Below are positions 25,352-34,438 of a DNA stretch of 64,000 nt, one piece after another. Position 1 is the first letter of the stretch, and each line of letters begins with the position of its first letter. The notes under the pieces were generated by a model. That model saw nothing but the letters and a program-made list of their open reading frames with translations. It made no database searches and was not told the origin of the DNA. Made by a program: the position numbers and the translations under genes. Source of the stretch: Microcoleus sp. FACHB-1515 (lineage in GTDB: Bacteria > Cyanobacteriota > Cyanobacteriia > Elainellales > Elainellaceae); contig NZ_JACJPO010000011.1 of assembly GCF_014696105.1 (NCBI RefSeq), positions 1-64,000 of the forward strand. The letters are read 5' to 3'.

Positions 25352-25369
25352 ATGAAAAAATTATGAAAA
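25352..25369 (-). promoter_or_regulatory. Direct repeats upstream of mntC (candidate ManR site)
   Basis: On the minus strand TTTTCAT occurs twice, at 25363-25369 and 25352-25358, spaced 11 bp start to start, about 65-80 bp before the mntC ATG. Known: in Synechocystis the OmpR-type regulator ManR represses mntCAB when Mn is plentiful, and regulators of this class bind direct repeats about one turn apart. Binding here is inferred; the region is generally A/T-rich. Confidence 0.4.
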
Positions 25370-25445
25370 GCAACAAAAATCAATCACTGGCGATCGCAAG
25401 ACTGATTTGAATTCATCCTACGAATCGCCAGCAATCTTTTCGCTT

Positions 25446-26468
25446 TTAATGGCGACGCGATCGACCGCGCCGACTGGAAGAAGACCGCTGCGATCGAGAC
25501 ATGCGGCGATCGCTCCGTCGATCCATTTGTTCAGCGGTCTCCTCTAGATCTTCTTGTCGAGGCAGTCCTTGCTGCGCCCGTCCTTCTTCGGTTACAGGCA
25601 CAGCATGTTCGCTGGGCACAATCCGCGAGCCGTAGCGACGGGCATAAACTTGAGTGAATTCTGCACCGAAAAAGAGAATTTGTGCTGAATAAAATACCCA
25701 GGCCAGAATGACTACGAGCGATCCGGCTGCACCATAAGTCGAGCTAAAGCTGCTGTTGCCGAGATAGATGCCGATGAGTGTTTTGCCGATCGAAAACAAA
25801 ATAGCCGTAATGAAGGCACCGATCGCCACATCTCTCCAGGTAATTTCGACATCAGGTAGAAATTTGAAGATTAAGGCAAACAAAAAGGTAATAACGCCCA
25901 AAGAAATTACCCAGTTCAACACAATCCACAGGAAATCAACACCCGGAAGCAAACTGCTCATGTAGCTATTCAAAGCTGCGAGAACAGCACTGATCACCAG
26001 TGAAATTAACAGCAGAAAGGCAATGACTAAAATCATGCCAAACGATAAAAATCGCTGCTGCAAAAAGCCTTTCACCTGCCGTCCGGGTTTAGGAGCAACT
26101 TCCCAAATCGTGTTCAGCGATTCTTGAAGCTGCACAAAAACTCCGGTTGCACCAAACAGCAAAATTGCAATGCTAACCAGCGAAGGAAACAAACCAGAAC
26201 TTTCACCGGGACGATTTGCACCACGAATTGCAGTCGAAATTAATTCAGCAGCATCTTGGCCTACAAGTCCACGAATTTGACCAACAAGCTGACCTTCTGC
26301 CGCTTGTTCTCCCAAGATGGCTCCGGCGATCGCAATCACCAAAATCAGCAGCGGCGCAAGTGAAAAAACCGTGTAGTAGGCTAGCGCTGCCGCCAATCGC
26401 GAGGCTTTATCCTCGTTCCATTCCTTCACCGTTTCTTTCAACAAACTAATGAGTCTTTTGAGTTTCAT
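25446..26468 (-). CDS. YihY/BrkB-family membrane protein
   Basis: 340 aa, six hydrophobic segments. Seen: DKASRLAAALAYYTVFSLAP (signature start), FGATGVFVQLQESLNTIWEV, and YGAAGSLVVILAWVFYSAQI. The C-terminal about 60 residues are hydrophilic and very basic (RMSRSQRSSSSRRGRSRRH). Not a ribonuclease despite the historical name; the function is unknown, possibly transport or envelope integrity. It lies upstream of mntC on the same strand with a 156-bp gap. Confidence 0.88.
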   Translation of the reverse strand: MKLKRLISLLKETVKEWNEDKASRLAAALAYYTVFSLAPLLILVIAIAGAILGEQAAEGQLVGQIRGLVGQDAAELISTAIRGANRPGESSGLFPSLVSIAILLFGATGVFVQLQESLNTIWEVAPKPGRQVKGFLQQRFLSFGMILVIAFLLLISLVISAVLAALNSYMSSLLPGVDFLWIVLNWVISLGVITFLFALIFKFLPDVEITWRDVAIGAFITAILFSIGKTLIGIYLGNSSFSSTYGAAGSLVVILAWVFYSAQILFFGAEFTQVYARRYGSRIVPSEHAVPVTEEGRAQQGLPRQEDLEETAEQMDRRSDRRMSRSQRSSSSRRGRSRRH

Positions 26469-26855
26469 TGCTGGGGTTCCAAATAAAAGTGTGAATAAAA
26501 ATCGATGATGTAACCTTCACTACTGAGAGCGATCGAATCAAAAGATACAAGTCAGGTGTACTGCAATTGGGCGAACCACATCCTCTTTCATGCGGGCGAT
26601 TTTCGCTAAAACCGCTCAGCTACAAGGCAGAGTTGTGGAGTCGTAGAGAGGGCGATCGCAGTGTGAAGAAAAACGGTTGCAGGCGACACCGTTTCGAGCG
26701 GCAGAAGCCAAAATTTCCGTTAATACTACTTTGGAGTAATGGCAAGTCTTATCTAAATTTCTTAATGTTTATGCAGAGTTGCATTGGATCAGGCGGAAGT
26801 CGTTCTTATGCGGTGACGCTGCCAGTTGACGCGATCTCACTTCTCAATTCAGCCA
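26469..26855. other. Intergenic region, no gene seen
   Basis: 387 bp upstream of the YihY-type gene (minus) and the 26856 gene (plus). It contains HIP1 sites and A/T-rich patches. One 98-codon open frame on the plus strand has the Arg/Ser-rich composition of random sequence and no ribosome site, so it is not called. Confidence 0.5.
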
Positions 26856-27071
26856 ATGGTTAATTCCGCATCCTCCAAACTGCTTCCGCTCGTTGAACCG
26901 CTCCGGCAAGGTCTTTGGTTTATCGGCATGTCCGCTTGGATTTTCGGCATCACCGATCGCAGCATTGCCGCTTTTTCAGACGGACATTTGACCGCTAGCG
27001 AACTCGTGCAGTTGTCGATCGCTTCTTTGGTCGCACTGGGCTGGTATTTTCTAAAACCGAATCGGAAATAG
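26856..27071 (+). CDS. Small membrane protein of unknown function
   Basis: 71 aa with two hydrophobic stretches (about 20-36 and 50-64): LRQGLWFIGMSAWIFGITD and LVQLSIASLVALGWYFL. ATG 26856 fits the domain start. It precedes the two-span protein gene at 27114 by 42 bp on the same strand, so they may form an operon. I do not recognise the family. Confidence 0.6.
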   Translation: MVNSASSKLLPLVEPLRQGLWFIGMSAWIFGITDRSIAAFSDGHLTASELVQLSIASLVALGWYFLKPNRK

Positions 27072-27113
27072 TTTTTGCATCTCAATTTGATTTTGAAAAA
27101 GGATTTTGAAGCG

Positions 27114-27620
27114 ATGAGTAGTCAGCAACCCACCGAATCTTTGGCAAAAACTGGCGGAATTTTTCTCAATCGCGCTCAGGCCGAAGCCGCTCAGCAAGTG
27201 CTGATTGAAGCAGGCATTCCAGCCGAAGGATTGTCAATTCAAGAAAGCGCGATCGACCCCAATCCGCCTTTGTCAAAATCGAAGGGCGCAAAAAGTGCAA
27301 GAAGCGGCGCAATTACAGGTGGTTTGTTTGGCAGCATTGTCGCCATTTTATTGAGCTTTAGCGCTCAAAATTTCCCTGGTGACAGCCCGGTTTCGTTCGC
27401 AGGCTCGTCCCAAGCAGGCGTTGTGATCGGCGTCATTGGAGTCGCCGCAGGTGCGCTGGGTGGCGCTCTAATCGGCCTGCTGACCGGATCGAGTGCGCCC
27501 AGTGCTGACGCTGATCCTCGCCCAAATTCCAAATATTTGCTGCTGATTCAAGCGCAGGCCAAAGATTTGGGCAAAGTTCGCGATCTTGTGCGGCAGCAGG
27601 GCGGTGAAATTCAAATCTAA
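27114..27620 (+). CDS. Stress-type protein with glycine-rich membrane hairpin
   Basis: 168 aa. The N-terminus (GGIFLNRAQAEAAQQVLIEAGI) and C-terminus (YLLLIQAQAKDLGKVRDLVR) form the two halves of a ferredoxin-like domain, with a central glycine-rich double membrane segment (GAITGGLFGSIVAILL; GVIGVAAGALGGALIGLLTG) between them. This resembles general-stress 17M/YflT- or DUF1269-type cyanobacterial proteins. ATG 27114 has AAGGATTTTGAAG upstream. Function unknown. Confidence 0.65.
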   Translation: MSSQQPTESLAKTGGIFLNRAQAEAAQQVLIEAGIPAEGLSIQESAIDPNPPLSKSKGAKSARSGAITGGLFGSIVAILLSFSAQNFPGDSPVSFAGSSQAGVVIGVIGVAAGALGGALIGLLTGSSAPSADADPRPNSKYLLLIQAQAKDLGKVRDLVRQQGGEIQI

Positions 27621-28024
27621 GTTTTTTCTAAGTTCGGTTTGAGGAGCGATCGCCGCAAATTCCTCAAGTTGAAATCTACAGTCTCTCCTCTCTTTCGGGG
27701 AACGGTTCATCCGTCTCCCGAATTTTTTTGAGGGCGATCGCTCTCGTCTATTTAGGAAAAGTATTTCATCAGGTCAATCACCGTTTCGATCGATTCTTTG
27801 CCTGATGCTTTGATTACAATTCGCGATCGAAAGCTTGCTTTTTGCTGACAACAGGAGCGAGCACGTAAATAATATTGGGGGCGACTTGACCGCCTTCGAT
27901 CGGAAATCGAAAACAGGAAAAGTTTCGCTAGTCCCGACTGATAGTAGGATAGATCGACTGTTGGACAGGCTGCTCAACTTAATTTCGCGTTACGATCGAA
28001 GCGCACGATCGTAAATTATTCGCT
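27621..28024. other. Intergenic region with a possible minus-strand gene relic
   Basis: 404 bp. On the minus strand between about 27900 and 27750, two overlapping frames look weakly coding. One reads GGQVAPNIIYVLAPVVSKKQ and the next, in another frame, reads IVIKASGKESIETVIDLMK to a TAA at 27754. This could be a frameshifted gene fragment. No start or domain recognised. Confidence 0.3.
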
Positions 28025-28240
28025 ATGTTTCTTGACGAACTTGCACCGCTGTTTCGCGAACTCACCAACCAGCCAATTTCGTTTTTCGGCGGTTTTTTCT
28101 CTGGCGTGTTTCGCCTCAGCCTCGCAGATGACCCTGTGAAAAGCTGGCTGAATGAACAGGCAGGAACAACGGTTTACGTTGCGCCGACTTCCAGCACGTC
28201 TAACGGCAACGGTGGTCCGCAGTCAATCTCGATCGAATAG
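28025..28240 (+). CDS. Conserved small cyanobacterial protein
   Basis: 71 aa. MFLDELAPLFRELTNQPISF, then GGFFSGVFRLSLADDPVKSW and a Ser/Asn/Gly-rich tail. One weak amphipathic or hydrophobic segment (FFGGFFSGVF). The LADDPVKSWL block resembles short cyanobacterial proteins seen near tetratricopeptide or photosynthesis genes; no function is known to me. Convergent with the TPR gene, 27 bp apart. Confidence 0.65.
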   Translation: MFLDELAPLFRELTNQPISFFGGFFSGVFRLSLADDPVKSWLNEQAGTTVYVAPTSSTSNGNGGPQSISIE

Positions 28241-28267
28241 TCGCTTGTCCTTCCCCCGAACAGTCGC

Positions 28268-29041
28268 CTAAGCTTCCAGCGGGCTAATCAGTTCATCGAG
28301 CCAAACTTCGACCTGCAACCGCAGTCGCAGGGAGGGATCGTTGCCCAAGTCGCAAGGCAAAGGCAGATACTCGATCGCCCGCTGGTAGTCGGCCATTGCA
28401 AAGTTCCAGTCGCCCTGAAGCTGATAGGTGCGTCCACGTTCAGCGAAGATGTGTCCTTGGAGGCGATCGAGCGGCAAAGCCAGATCAAAGCATTCGATCG
28501 CCCGATCGTACATTTCTAGATCGCGAAAAGTGATTCCCTGATTGATCCAGGCACGGACATTGGCCGGATTCAAATCGATCGCCATGTTGTAGTCGAGAAT
28601 CGCTTCGAGCAGTTGACCTTTGGCCGCGTGATAGTTGGCGCGGTTGTTGTAAACGCCATCCAGATTGGGATTGAGCGCCAGTGCTTTGTTGTAGTCAGCA
28701 AAGGCTTCATCAAGCTGGCCGCTTTGGAAGTAAACCAGACCGCGATTGTTGTAGTACGAAGCGCTGTGCGGATTGCGATCGATCAAGCGGGTGAACAGTT
28801 CGATCGCTTCGTCATAGCGGCCTTGGCGCACTTCGGTCATTGCCTGCTGGCGCAGTTTGCCTTCCTCCCAAGCAATTGCGGGTTCTTGGTTGCGCTGCTT
28901 CTGGTTGAGTCGGGGGCGACGCGAAGTCCAGCGCTTTGACATGCGGTGAACCGAGCGCGATCCGGGAATGACCGAGCCAGTCAGCGAGCGGTTGAGGTTG
29001 CCTAAACGCGGTAAGCGATTGGTTGAAGAGCGCGTATTCAT
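28268..29041 (-). CDS. Tetratricopeptide-repeat protein
   Basis: 257 aa. A basic N-terminal 50 residues are followed by about four TPR units from about 85 to 230, e.g. ASYYNNRGLVYFQSGQLDEA, VYNNRANYHAAKGQLLEAIL and AWINQGITFRDLEMYDRAIE. No signal peptide evident. Probably a protein-protein interaction scaffold; the partner is unknown. The upstream region (29042-29505) contains a nested hairpin. Confidence 0.85.
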   Translation of the reverse strand: MNTRSSTNRLPRLGNLNRSLTGSVIPGSRSVHRMSKRWTSRRPRLNQKQRNQEPAIAWEEGKLRQQAMTEVRQGRYDEAIELFTRLIDRNPHSASYYNNRGLVYFQSGQLDEAFADYNKALALNPNLDGVYNNRANYHAAKGQLLEAILDYNMAIDLNPANVRAWINQGITFRDLEMYDRAIECFDLALPLDRLQGHIFAERGRTYQLQGDWNFAMADYQRAIEYLPLPCDLGNDPSLRLRLQVEVWLDELISPLEA

Positions 29042-29505
29042 CTCATCCTCACGGAGTTAGGGCGGGTGACATAGCCACCAAAGTTAGTTTCGAGGTTTTC
29101 AAGTTTCAGCACATCTATCTGTGTGTCACTTGATGATGTGTCTGCTGCCCTACCGAGCGGGAGAGTTAAATTACGGAAGTGTGATTTAACCGATACAGGG
29201 CAGCTTCACAAGCGCGATCGCAATCAAAGCCAGATTAGTCAAAGACTGCAAGCGCTTCCACCTTTCACCAACACCTACCGCGCTAATCCGTGCAATTTCG
29301 GATCGTGTGGCGAAAAATTCATAAGCGCGATCGCAAAAATCCCGTTTGGTTCACATTCTGTTAAAAAACTGTAATGGTGAAATCCCCAGGGTGGGCAGTC
29401 TGCGTGAATCGCGCTATTCGATCGACAAGGTAGAATGCAAACAGCTTGATCGGTCGCGCCCATCGATCGCCAAGCTGCCGCTACATGCCCTTTTGCCAAA
29501 CTTCG
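29042..29505. other. Intergenic region with nested hairpin
   Basis: 464 bp between divergent genes. Apart from the hairpin at 29144-29204 nothing coding is supported. The 29400-29505 part should contain the promoter of the 29506 gene. Confidence 0.45.
29144..29204. ncRNA. Candidate structured RNA element (nested stem-loop)
   Basis: Outer stem GCTGCCCT (29144-29151) with AGGGCAGC (29197-29204), and inner stem GTTAAAT (29165-29171) with ATTTAAC (29184-29190), a 12-base apical loop, and an asymmetric internal loop rich in GAGCGGGAGA on the 5' side. Both stems are perfect. The shape resembles a small regulatory RNA or riboswitch-type aptamer, but I do not recognise a known class. Strand unknown. 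Confidence 0.35.
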
Positions 29506-29958
29506 ATGACTTCTGTAAACGCTCCCGATCTCGCGACTGATGATTACGTTGTAATCGGCCTCGCCACCTGTTTTGTTAAAGACGAAGACGGCGTGCATCC
29601 GGTTCAGGTTGCCGAACCAATTCCGTCTGCTGCCCTAGAAGCGATCGTCAAAGGCATTCCCACTTCCTACGAATCCGCGTGCGCCACCACGATCGGTGCC
29701 GTGCTGCCCAATGACCAGCCGCAACTGCCTGCTGATTTTCCGCCACAGACGCAGTTTTGCGATGATTTTGCCTTTCGGACACTTGCTGCTGCCCGCACCT
29801 ACAAAAGCCGTCCGGATGCCCAAGTGCACATTCCCGCAGGCACAACGCGCCAAGACTGGAACTTTTCGCTCGATCGCAAGCGCGTCCTTAATTCAGAGCG
29901 CATTGTCAGAACCGAAGATAACGTGAAGCAGCACTCGCATACGCACAAGGTTCTCTAG
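29506..29958 (+). CDS. Conserved cyanobacterial protein of unknown function
   Basis: 150 aa, soluble. Seen: DDYVVIGLATCFVKDEDGVH, VAEPIPSAALEAIVKGIPTS, and KRVLNSERIVRTEDNVKQH at the C-terminus. The pattern matches a protein family I associate only with cyanobacteria; no enzymatic motif is visible. ATG 29506 is chosen by the start of similarity; the frame extends upstream to 29446. A 17-bp perfect inverted repeat follows it. Confidence 0.7.
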   Translation: MTSVNAPDLATDDYVVIGLATCFVKDEDGVHPVQVAEPIPSAALEAIVKGIPTSYESACATTIGAVLPNDQPQLPADFPPQTQFCDDFAFRTLAAARTYKSRPDAQVHIPAGTTRQDWNFSLDRKRVLNSERIVRTEDNVKQHSHTHKVL

Positions 29959-30047
29959 TGCGGCAACTTAATTGAGCGCAATCGGTCTTCACTTGAATCC
30001 TCAGCAAATGGCTGAAGTGGGTTGCAAAAAGACAAAAACGCGAGACA

Positions 30048-30082
30048 GCAAAAGAGCCGATCGATTCGATCGGCTCTTTTGC
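30048..30082. terminator. Strong bidirectional terminator
   Basis: Perfect 17-bp arms (30048-30064 and 30066-30082): GCAAAAGAGCCGATCGA and its complement around a single central base. The arms carry A-runs on the left and T-runs on the right, so it can end transcription both from the 29506 gene and from minus-strand psbK, which converge here. Confidence 0.8.
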
Positions 30083-30118
30083 AAATTTTGCTTGTGATTC
30101 AGTTTTCTTCAAATCCGC

Positions 30119-30256
30119 TTAGCGGAAGCCAACCGCAGCCTGCCACACAAAGGCAAGCAGAAAGAAAAAGACCGGAATAATCGGCAGCACGTCTACCAGG
30201 GGATCAAAAATCGAGTAGGCTTCGGGCAATTTCGCCAACAGCAACACCGCTTCCAT
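30119..30256 (-). CDS. psbK: Photosystem II reaction centre protein K
   Basis: 45 aa. Precursor MEAVLLLA followed by the mature chain [20 protein letters not shown], then [17 protein letters not shown]. The mature start KLPEAY, one membrane helix and the terminal FVWQA-GFR are diagnostic of PsbK, a small thylakoid subunit of photosystem II. A GAGGTAAG ribosome site lies just upstream of ATG 30256. The gene stands alone; psbI is not beside it. Confidence 0.95.
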   Translation of the reverse strand: MEAVLLLAKLPEAYSIFDPLVDVLPIIPVFFFLLAFVWQAAVGFR

Positions 30257-30438
30257 GAACCGCTTACCTCTTGAACATGTTCATAATTGACAAGCATCTT
30301 AACATGGTTGCCGATCGCAAGGCTAGCGATCGAGCCAGAATTGTACTTGCTCAATTGGCGCTTGAGAAGCGATCGCGGCGAACATCAACCGAGCGCGGTA
30401 TGATCTGAAGTAAAGCAAGCTTAAGATTTGTAAATCCT

Positions 30439-31053
30439 TTGACTTCCCTAATTCAACCAAACTCTGTCCAGCGTCCCCACTCCACAGAAACCGATTGGCA
30501 TATGCTACAGACGATTTGGCGAGGCGACGAAGCAGACGTGCAGCGCGGCCTGCCCCACGATCAGCTTGCTCCCGCTTGGCAAATGATGCTGCTGGGTGAT
30601 GGTTCGCCAACGCGCTATTTGCAGCTTCTCACGGGCGAACCGACCGAGGTGGACGTGATCGACATGTCGCTGATTGGCGATGATCTCGATGGCGCACCCA
30701 CTTCGATCGAAGCGATTCCCGCTCCACGTCTGCGGCGGCAGGCGTGGTTGCGGACGGCTTCCGGACAGCGATTGGCCTACGCAACGTCCTGGTGGGAAGC
30801 GAGCCACGTGGACGAATATTTGCAGAATCGATCGCTTCCCATCTGGGCCAGCTTAGCGCGACTGCGAACCGAACTTTATCGCGATGTGCAGGGACTTTAC
30901 TACGGCCACAGTCCTGCGCTGGAAGCAGCTTTCGAGCAGAAGGGACCCTTTTGGGGCAGACACTATTTGTTCTGGCATCACGGCCAGCCATTGACCGTCA
31001 TTTATGAAGTATTTTCGCCGTACTTGCAGAAATATCTCGGCGCGATGCAGTAG
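30439..31053 (+). CDS. ycf21: Chorismate lyase (Ycf21 family), plastoquinone synthesis
   Basis: 204 aa. Converts chorismate to 4-hydroxybenzoate and pyruvate, the head-group precursor of plastoquinone in cyanobacteria. Seen: TDWHMLQTIWRGDE, DQLAPAWQMMLLGDGSPTRY, EPTEVDVIDMS, RQAWLRTASGQRLAYATSWW, LPIWASLARLRTELYRD and FWGRHYLFWHHGQPLTVIYE, the DUF98-type core. The start given is a TTG; the first ATG (30502) would cut into the conserved N-terminus, so the true start may be TTG 30439. Confidence 0.85.
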   Translation: MTSLIQPNSVQRPHSTETDWHMLQTIWRGDEADVQRGLPHDQLAPAWQMMLLGDGSPTRYLQLLTGEPTEVDVIDMSLIGDDLDGAPTSIEAIPAPRLRRQAWLRTASGQRLAYATSWWEASHVDEYLQNRSLPIWASLARLRTELYRDVQGLYYGHSPALEAAFEQKGPFWGRHYLFWHHGQPLTVIYEVFSPYLQKYLGAMQ

Positions 31054-31093
31054 GCGAGGCGCGATCGAACCTCAAGGCGATCGCGCCATTCCG

Positions 31094-32095
31094 CTAAAAC
31101 TGCTTCAAGAACCGCAAATCACTCGAATACAAGCGGCGGATATCGTCCATTTGGTGCAGCACCATTGCAAACCGCTCGACGCCAAAACCTGCCGCAAAGC
31201 CCGTATAGATTTCTGGGTCATAGCCAACGGCTTTAAGGACGTTGGGGTCAACCATGCCGCAGCCCAACACTTCCAGCCAGCGGCCTCGCCACTGCACATC
31301 CACTTCTGCCGAAGGTTCAGTGAACGGAAAGAAGCTGGGGCGAAAGCGAATCGGGAGATCGCCAAACATTTCTTGCAGGAAAACCTTGACTGTGCCCTTG
31401 AGGTCAGTAAAGGTCAAGCCTTCATCAACCGCTAGCAGTTCGATTTGATGGAAGACCGCCGCGTGCGTTGCATCAACGGTGTCACGACGATACACTCGTC
31501 CCGGCGCAACGACGCGAATTGGCGGTTCATTGTTTTCCATGTAGCGAATTTGCACAGAAGATGTATGCGTCCGCAGCAGATTTCCGTCCGGCAGATAAAA
31601 CGTATCTTGCATATCGCGAGCCGGATGGTCAGCAGGCGTATTGAGCGCCTCGAAATTGTAATAGTCCGTTTCCATTTCGGGGCCTTGGGCAACCGTGTAG
31701 CCCAAGCCCACAAAAATGTCTAACGCCCGATCGATCGTACTAGTCAACGGATGCGCGTGACCTTGCAATCGATAAACCGCAGGCTGCGTCACGTCTAGCG
31801 TTTCCGAGGCTAGCTGCGCTTCAATTTGTGCCGCTTGCAGCTTCGATCGCGCCTGATCAAGCGCCGTTTGCACCGCTTCCTTGACAACGTTGGCCTGTGC
31901 GCCAATGCGCGGACGATCGCTCGCGTCCAGTTTGCCCATGCCGCCCAAAATCTGAGACAGGCTACCTTTCTTTCCGAGATACTGGATTCGCAGTTGCTCA
32001 AGCTGGTCAAGCGTCGTCGTGGCGGCGATCGCGCCCTCAGCGTCTTGCTGCAAGGCGGTCAGTTGAGCTTCAAGCTCGCTCAGGGGCATGGTCAT
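31094..32095 (-). CDS. pheS: Phenylalanine--tRNA ligase alpha subunit
   Basis: 333 aa. Seen: the N-terminal coiled-coil ([16 protein letters not shown]), [39 protein letters not shown], motif 2 region [20 protein letters not shown], and motif 3 [20 protein letters not shown]. Normal length. Heterotetramer with PheT, whose gene is not adjacent, which is common in cyanobacteria. Convergent with ycf21. Confidence 0.96.
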   Translation of the reverse strand: MTMPLSELEAQLTALQQDAEGAIAATTTLDQLEQLRIQYLGKKGSLSQILGGMGKLDASDRPRIGAQANVVKEAVQTALDQARSKLQAAQIEAQLASETLDVTQPAVYRLQGHAHPLTSTIDRALDIFVGLGYTVAQGPEMETDYYNFEALNTPADHPARDMQDTFYLPDGNLLRTHTSSVQIRYMENNEPPIRVVAPGRVYRRDTVDATHAAVFHQIELLAVDEGLTFTDLKGTVKVFLQEMFGDLPIRFRPSFFPFTEPSAEVDVQWRGRWLEVLGCGMVDPNVLKAVGYDPEIYTGFAAGFGVERFAMVLHQMDDIRRLYSSDLRFLKQF

Positions 32096-32194
32096 GACAA
32101 ATCATTACGCGGTGTTTCTACTAGTGTACGAGGTCGATCGCGCAATTTAGGTAGAGATGATTGGCATTGCCTCAAGCCCTAAACGAAAGTTCAA

Positions 32195-32280
32195 GCTGAA
32201 AGCTAAAGTTCGTTCAAATGAAAATTGCCCCAACCCGTTTCAACGGGTTTTCGCTTTCAGCCTGAGGTTGATCTCAAGGC
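32195..32280. repeat. Multi-hairpin intergenic repeat
   Basis: Outer stem GCTGAAAGC (32195-32203) with GCTTTCAGC (32253-32261) encloses a hairpin AACCCGT (32232-32238)/ACGGGTT (32243-32249) with loop TTCA and a T-run after it. A third hairpin GCCTGAG/CTCAAGGC (32260-32280) overlaps the outer stem. This looks like a short mobile or terminator-like repeat of a kind common in cyanobacterial intergenic DNA. It lies in the pheS-surE divergent region. Confidence 0.5.
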
Positions 32281-32354
32281 TGTGGCTGGGCGCAATGAAG
32301 AAACTCGATCGGGGAATCTAAAGTAGAGTGGCGTCTTTACCTCACAGATTTCTG

Positions 32355-33194
32355 ATGAAGCTTTTGATTAGTAACGATGATGGAATTTTTTCGCTGGGCG
32401 TGCGGACGTTGGCAAATACGCTGGCGGAAGCGGGGCATCAGGTGATGGTGGTGTGTCCGGATCGAGAGCGATCGGCCACAGGACATGGTTTAACGCTGCA
32501 TGATCCGATTCGGGTCGATCGCGTCGAATCAATGTTCCACCCGGCGATCGCGGCTTGGGCTTGTTCAGGAACGCCCTCCGACTGCGTGAAGCTCGCGCTA
32601 GGCGGACTGCTCGACGGTTTGCCGGATGCCGTCTTTTCGGGAATTAATCACGGTGCAAATTTGGGAACCGATGTGCTGTATTCCGGCACAGTTTCGGCGG
32701 CAATGGAAGGCTTGCTCGAAAATATTCCCAGCGTTGCTATCAGCTTGACAAATCACAACGCAAAAGATTTTCAGCCTGCGGCGAACTTTGCGCGATCGCT
32801 GATCGATCAGATGAAGGACAATCCTTGGCCGCAGCCGATGCTGCTGAACGTGAATGTGCCGCCTGTGCCGGAAGAAGCGATCGCGGGAGTCGCACTTACT
32901 CGTCAAGGCGTGCGTCGCTATTTTGATCAGTTTGAAAAGCGTACTGATCCGCGTGGTAAAACTTATTACTGGCTGGCGGGCGAACTGCTTGAAGAAGTAG
33001 ACGATCCGACCGAGGAATTTACGGCTTGGCCGAATGCGAAGCTGGAACCTGTTGATCTTGCTTGGCTACAAAAGATGGCAACTGACGTACAGGCCATTCG
33101 CCACAACTACATCACGGTGACGCCGTTGCAGTACAACCAAACCTGCGGAACGGGATTACAGCAGTTGCGATCGTGGTGGCCGGATCTAAAATAG
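32355..33194 (+). CDS. surE: 5'/3'-nucleotidase SurE
   Basis: 279 aa. Metal-dependent nucleoside monophosphate phosphatase, stress-survival protein. Seen: [20 protein letters not shown] (metal-binding Asn-Asp-Asp), [52 protein letters not shown] and TVSAAMEG, all catalytic motifs. ATG 32355 is chosen; the frame from 32328 adds nine untypical residues. Confidence 0.95.
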   Translation: MKLLISNDDGIFSLGVRTLANTLAEAGHQVMVVCPDRERSATGHGLTLHDPIRVDRVESMFHPAIAAWACSGTPSDCVKLALGGLLDGLPDAVFSGINHGANLGTDVLYSGTVSAAMEGLLENIPSVAISLTNHNAKDFQPAANFARSLIDQMKDNPWPQPMLLNVNVPPVPEEAIAGVALTRQGVRRYFDQFEKRTDPRGKTYYWLAGELLEEVDDPTEEFTAWPNAKLEPVDLAWLQKMATDVQAIRHNYITVTPLQYNQTCGTGLQQLRSWWPDLK

Positions 33195-33508
33195 AGTAGA
33201 GATTTTGAACACACCATCCTAGCTAAAATCACGGAGCGATCGCCTCGTTAGATTCGCCCGAATATTTTCAAAATTCTGTACCTTAAAATTCCCCCCCAAG
33301 GGGGTTTTGCAGTCTACACTGGATCTAAGAGTGCAATACCGCTTGAGTTTCACTTGTAAAATCTTGTAAAGATTTACTGCCAAATTTCGCAACAGCATTT
33401 TATTTAGGGAAATGCTGGTCAAACCTGGGTTTACTAAGATAGAGGTCGTGGGCACGAGTGAAGTGAAACTTTGTGCTTGAGTCGATGAGAATCCGGTAGG
33501 AACCACTC
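33195..33508. other. Intergenic region with a C5/G5 terminator-like hairpin
   Basis: 314 bp. At 33293-33308 CCCCC-AA-GGGGG is followed by TTTT, which may terminate surE, although the same CCCC/GGGG sequence also occurs in the intergenic repeat near 63660-63720. The rest is A/T-rich and probably holds the promoter of the 33509 gene. Nothing coding. Confidence 0.45.
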
Positions 33509-34438
33509 ATGTCTAATTTGCAGGATCAATTCCTAGTTCACTTCTGGGGAGTCCGAGGCAGCATCGCCTGTCCGGGAGCCGAAACCGTCCGCTATGGCGG
33601 CAATACTTCGTGTGTCGAGATGCGCGTTGGCGGCCATCGACTAATTTTTGATGGCGGCACAGGCTTACGGCTGCTGGGGCAAACCTTGCTGTCGCAAATG
33701 CCGCTCGAAGCCCATTTGTTCTTCACCCACTCGCACTGGGATCACATCCAGGGCTTTCCGTTCTTTGTGCCCGCCTTTGTCAAGGGCAATCGATTCAAAA
33801 TCTACGGAGCGATCGCGCCCAACGGCTCTACGATCGAGCAGCGGCTCAACGACCAAATGCTGCACCCGAACTTTCCCGTGCCGCTGCAAATTATGGGAGC
33901 CGATTTGAGCTTTACCGATTTGCAGATCGAAGAATCGGTTCGCATCGAAGACATTCTGGTTGAAAATCGCCTGCTCAATCATCCAGGTGAGGCGATCGGC
34001 TATCGCGTCACCTATCGCGACCATTCAGTTGCCTACGTCACGGACACCGAGCATTTCACCGACGGACTCGATGAAAACGTTGTTTGGCTCGCTCGCGATG
34101 CCGATTTGTTCATCTACGACGCGACCTACACCGACGAAGAATACTACTCGGAGCGATCGAGCAAAGTCGGCTGGGGACACTCCACCTGGCAAGAAGCCGT
34201 CAAAGCGGCCAAAGCTGCCAACGCCAAAAAGCTTGTGATCTTCCACCACGATCCGCTGCATGATGACGCTTTTATGGATCGCATCGGCGTTCAAACGGCT
34301 GAGCAGTTTCCCAACAGCGTTGTTGCCTATGAAGGTCTTGAAGTGGATATTCTTGCTGCGGATTTAGACATCACTGAGACCAATGGTCATGTCGCAACGA
34401 AATCAACTTCGATTTCCGGTGTGGCTTCCAGCAAATAA
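33509..34438 (+). CDS. Metallo-beta-lactamase-fold hydrolase
   Basis: 309 aa. Seen: VHFWGVRGSIACPGAETVRYGG, LIFDGGTGLRLLG, the metal site THSHWDHIQGFPFF, AYVTDTEHF, and KLVIFHHDPLHDDAFMD near the C-terminus. Similar to the lactonase/cyclic-phosphodiesterase-like MBL proteins (PhnP/ElaC side) common in cyanobacteria. Both metal sites appear intact (His-x-His-x-Asp-His). Substrate unknown. Cytoplasmic, single gene. Confidence 0.85.
   Translation: MSNLQDQFLVHFWGVRGSIACPGAETVRYGGNTSCVEMRVGGHRLIFDGGTGLRLLGQTLLSQMPLEAHLFFTHSHWDHIQGFPFFVPAFVKGNRFKIYGAIAPNGSTIEQRLNDQMLHPNFPVPLQIMGADLSFTDLQIEESVRIEDILVENRLLNHPGEAIGYRVTYRDHSVAYVTDTEHFTDGLDENVVWLARDADLFIYDATYTDEEYYSERSSKVGWGHSTWQEAVKAAKAANAKKLVIFHHDPLHDDAFMDRIGVQTAEQFPNSVVAYEGLEVDILAADLDITETNGHVATKSTSISGVASSK

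Noticed and set aside
26567-26863. 98-codon frame upstream of the small membrane protein
   Set aside because: Random-like composition, no ribosome site, overlaps the next gene start.
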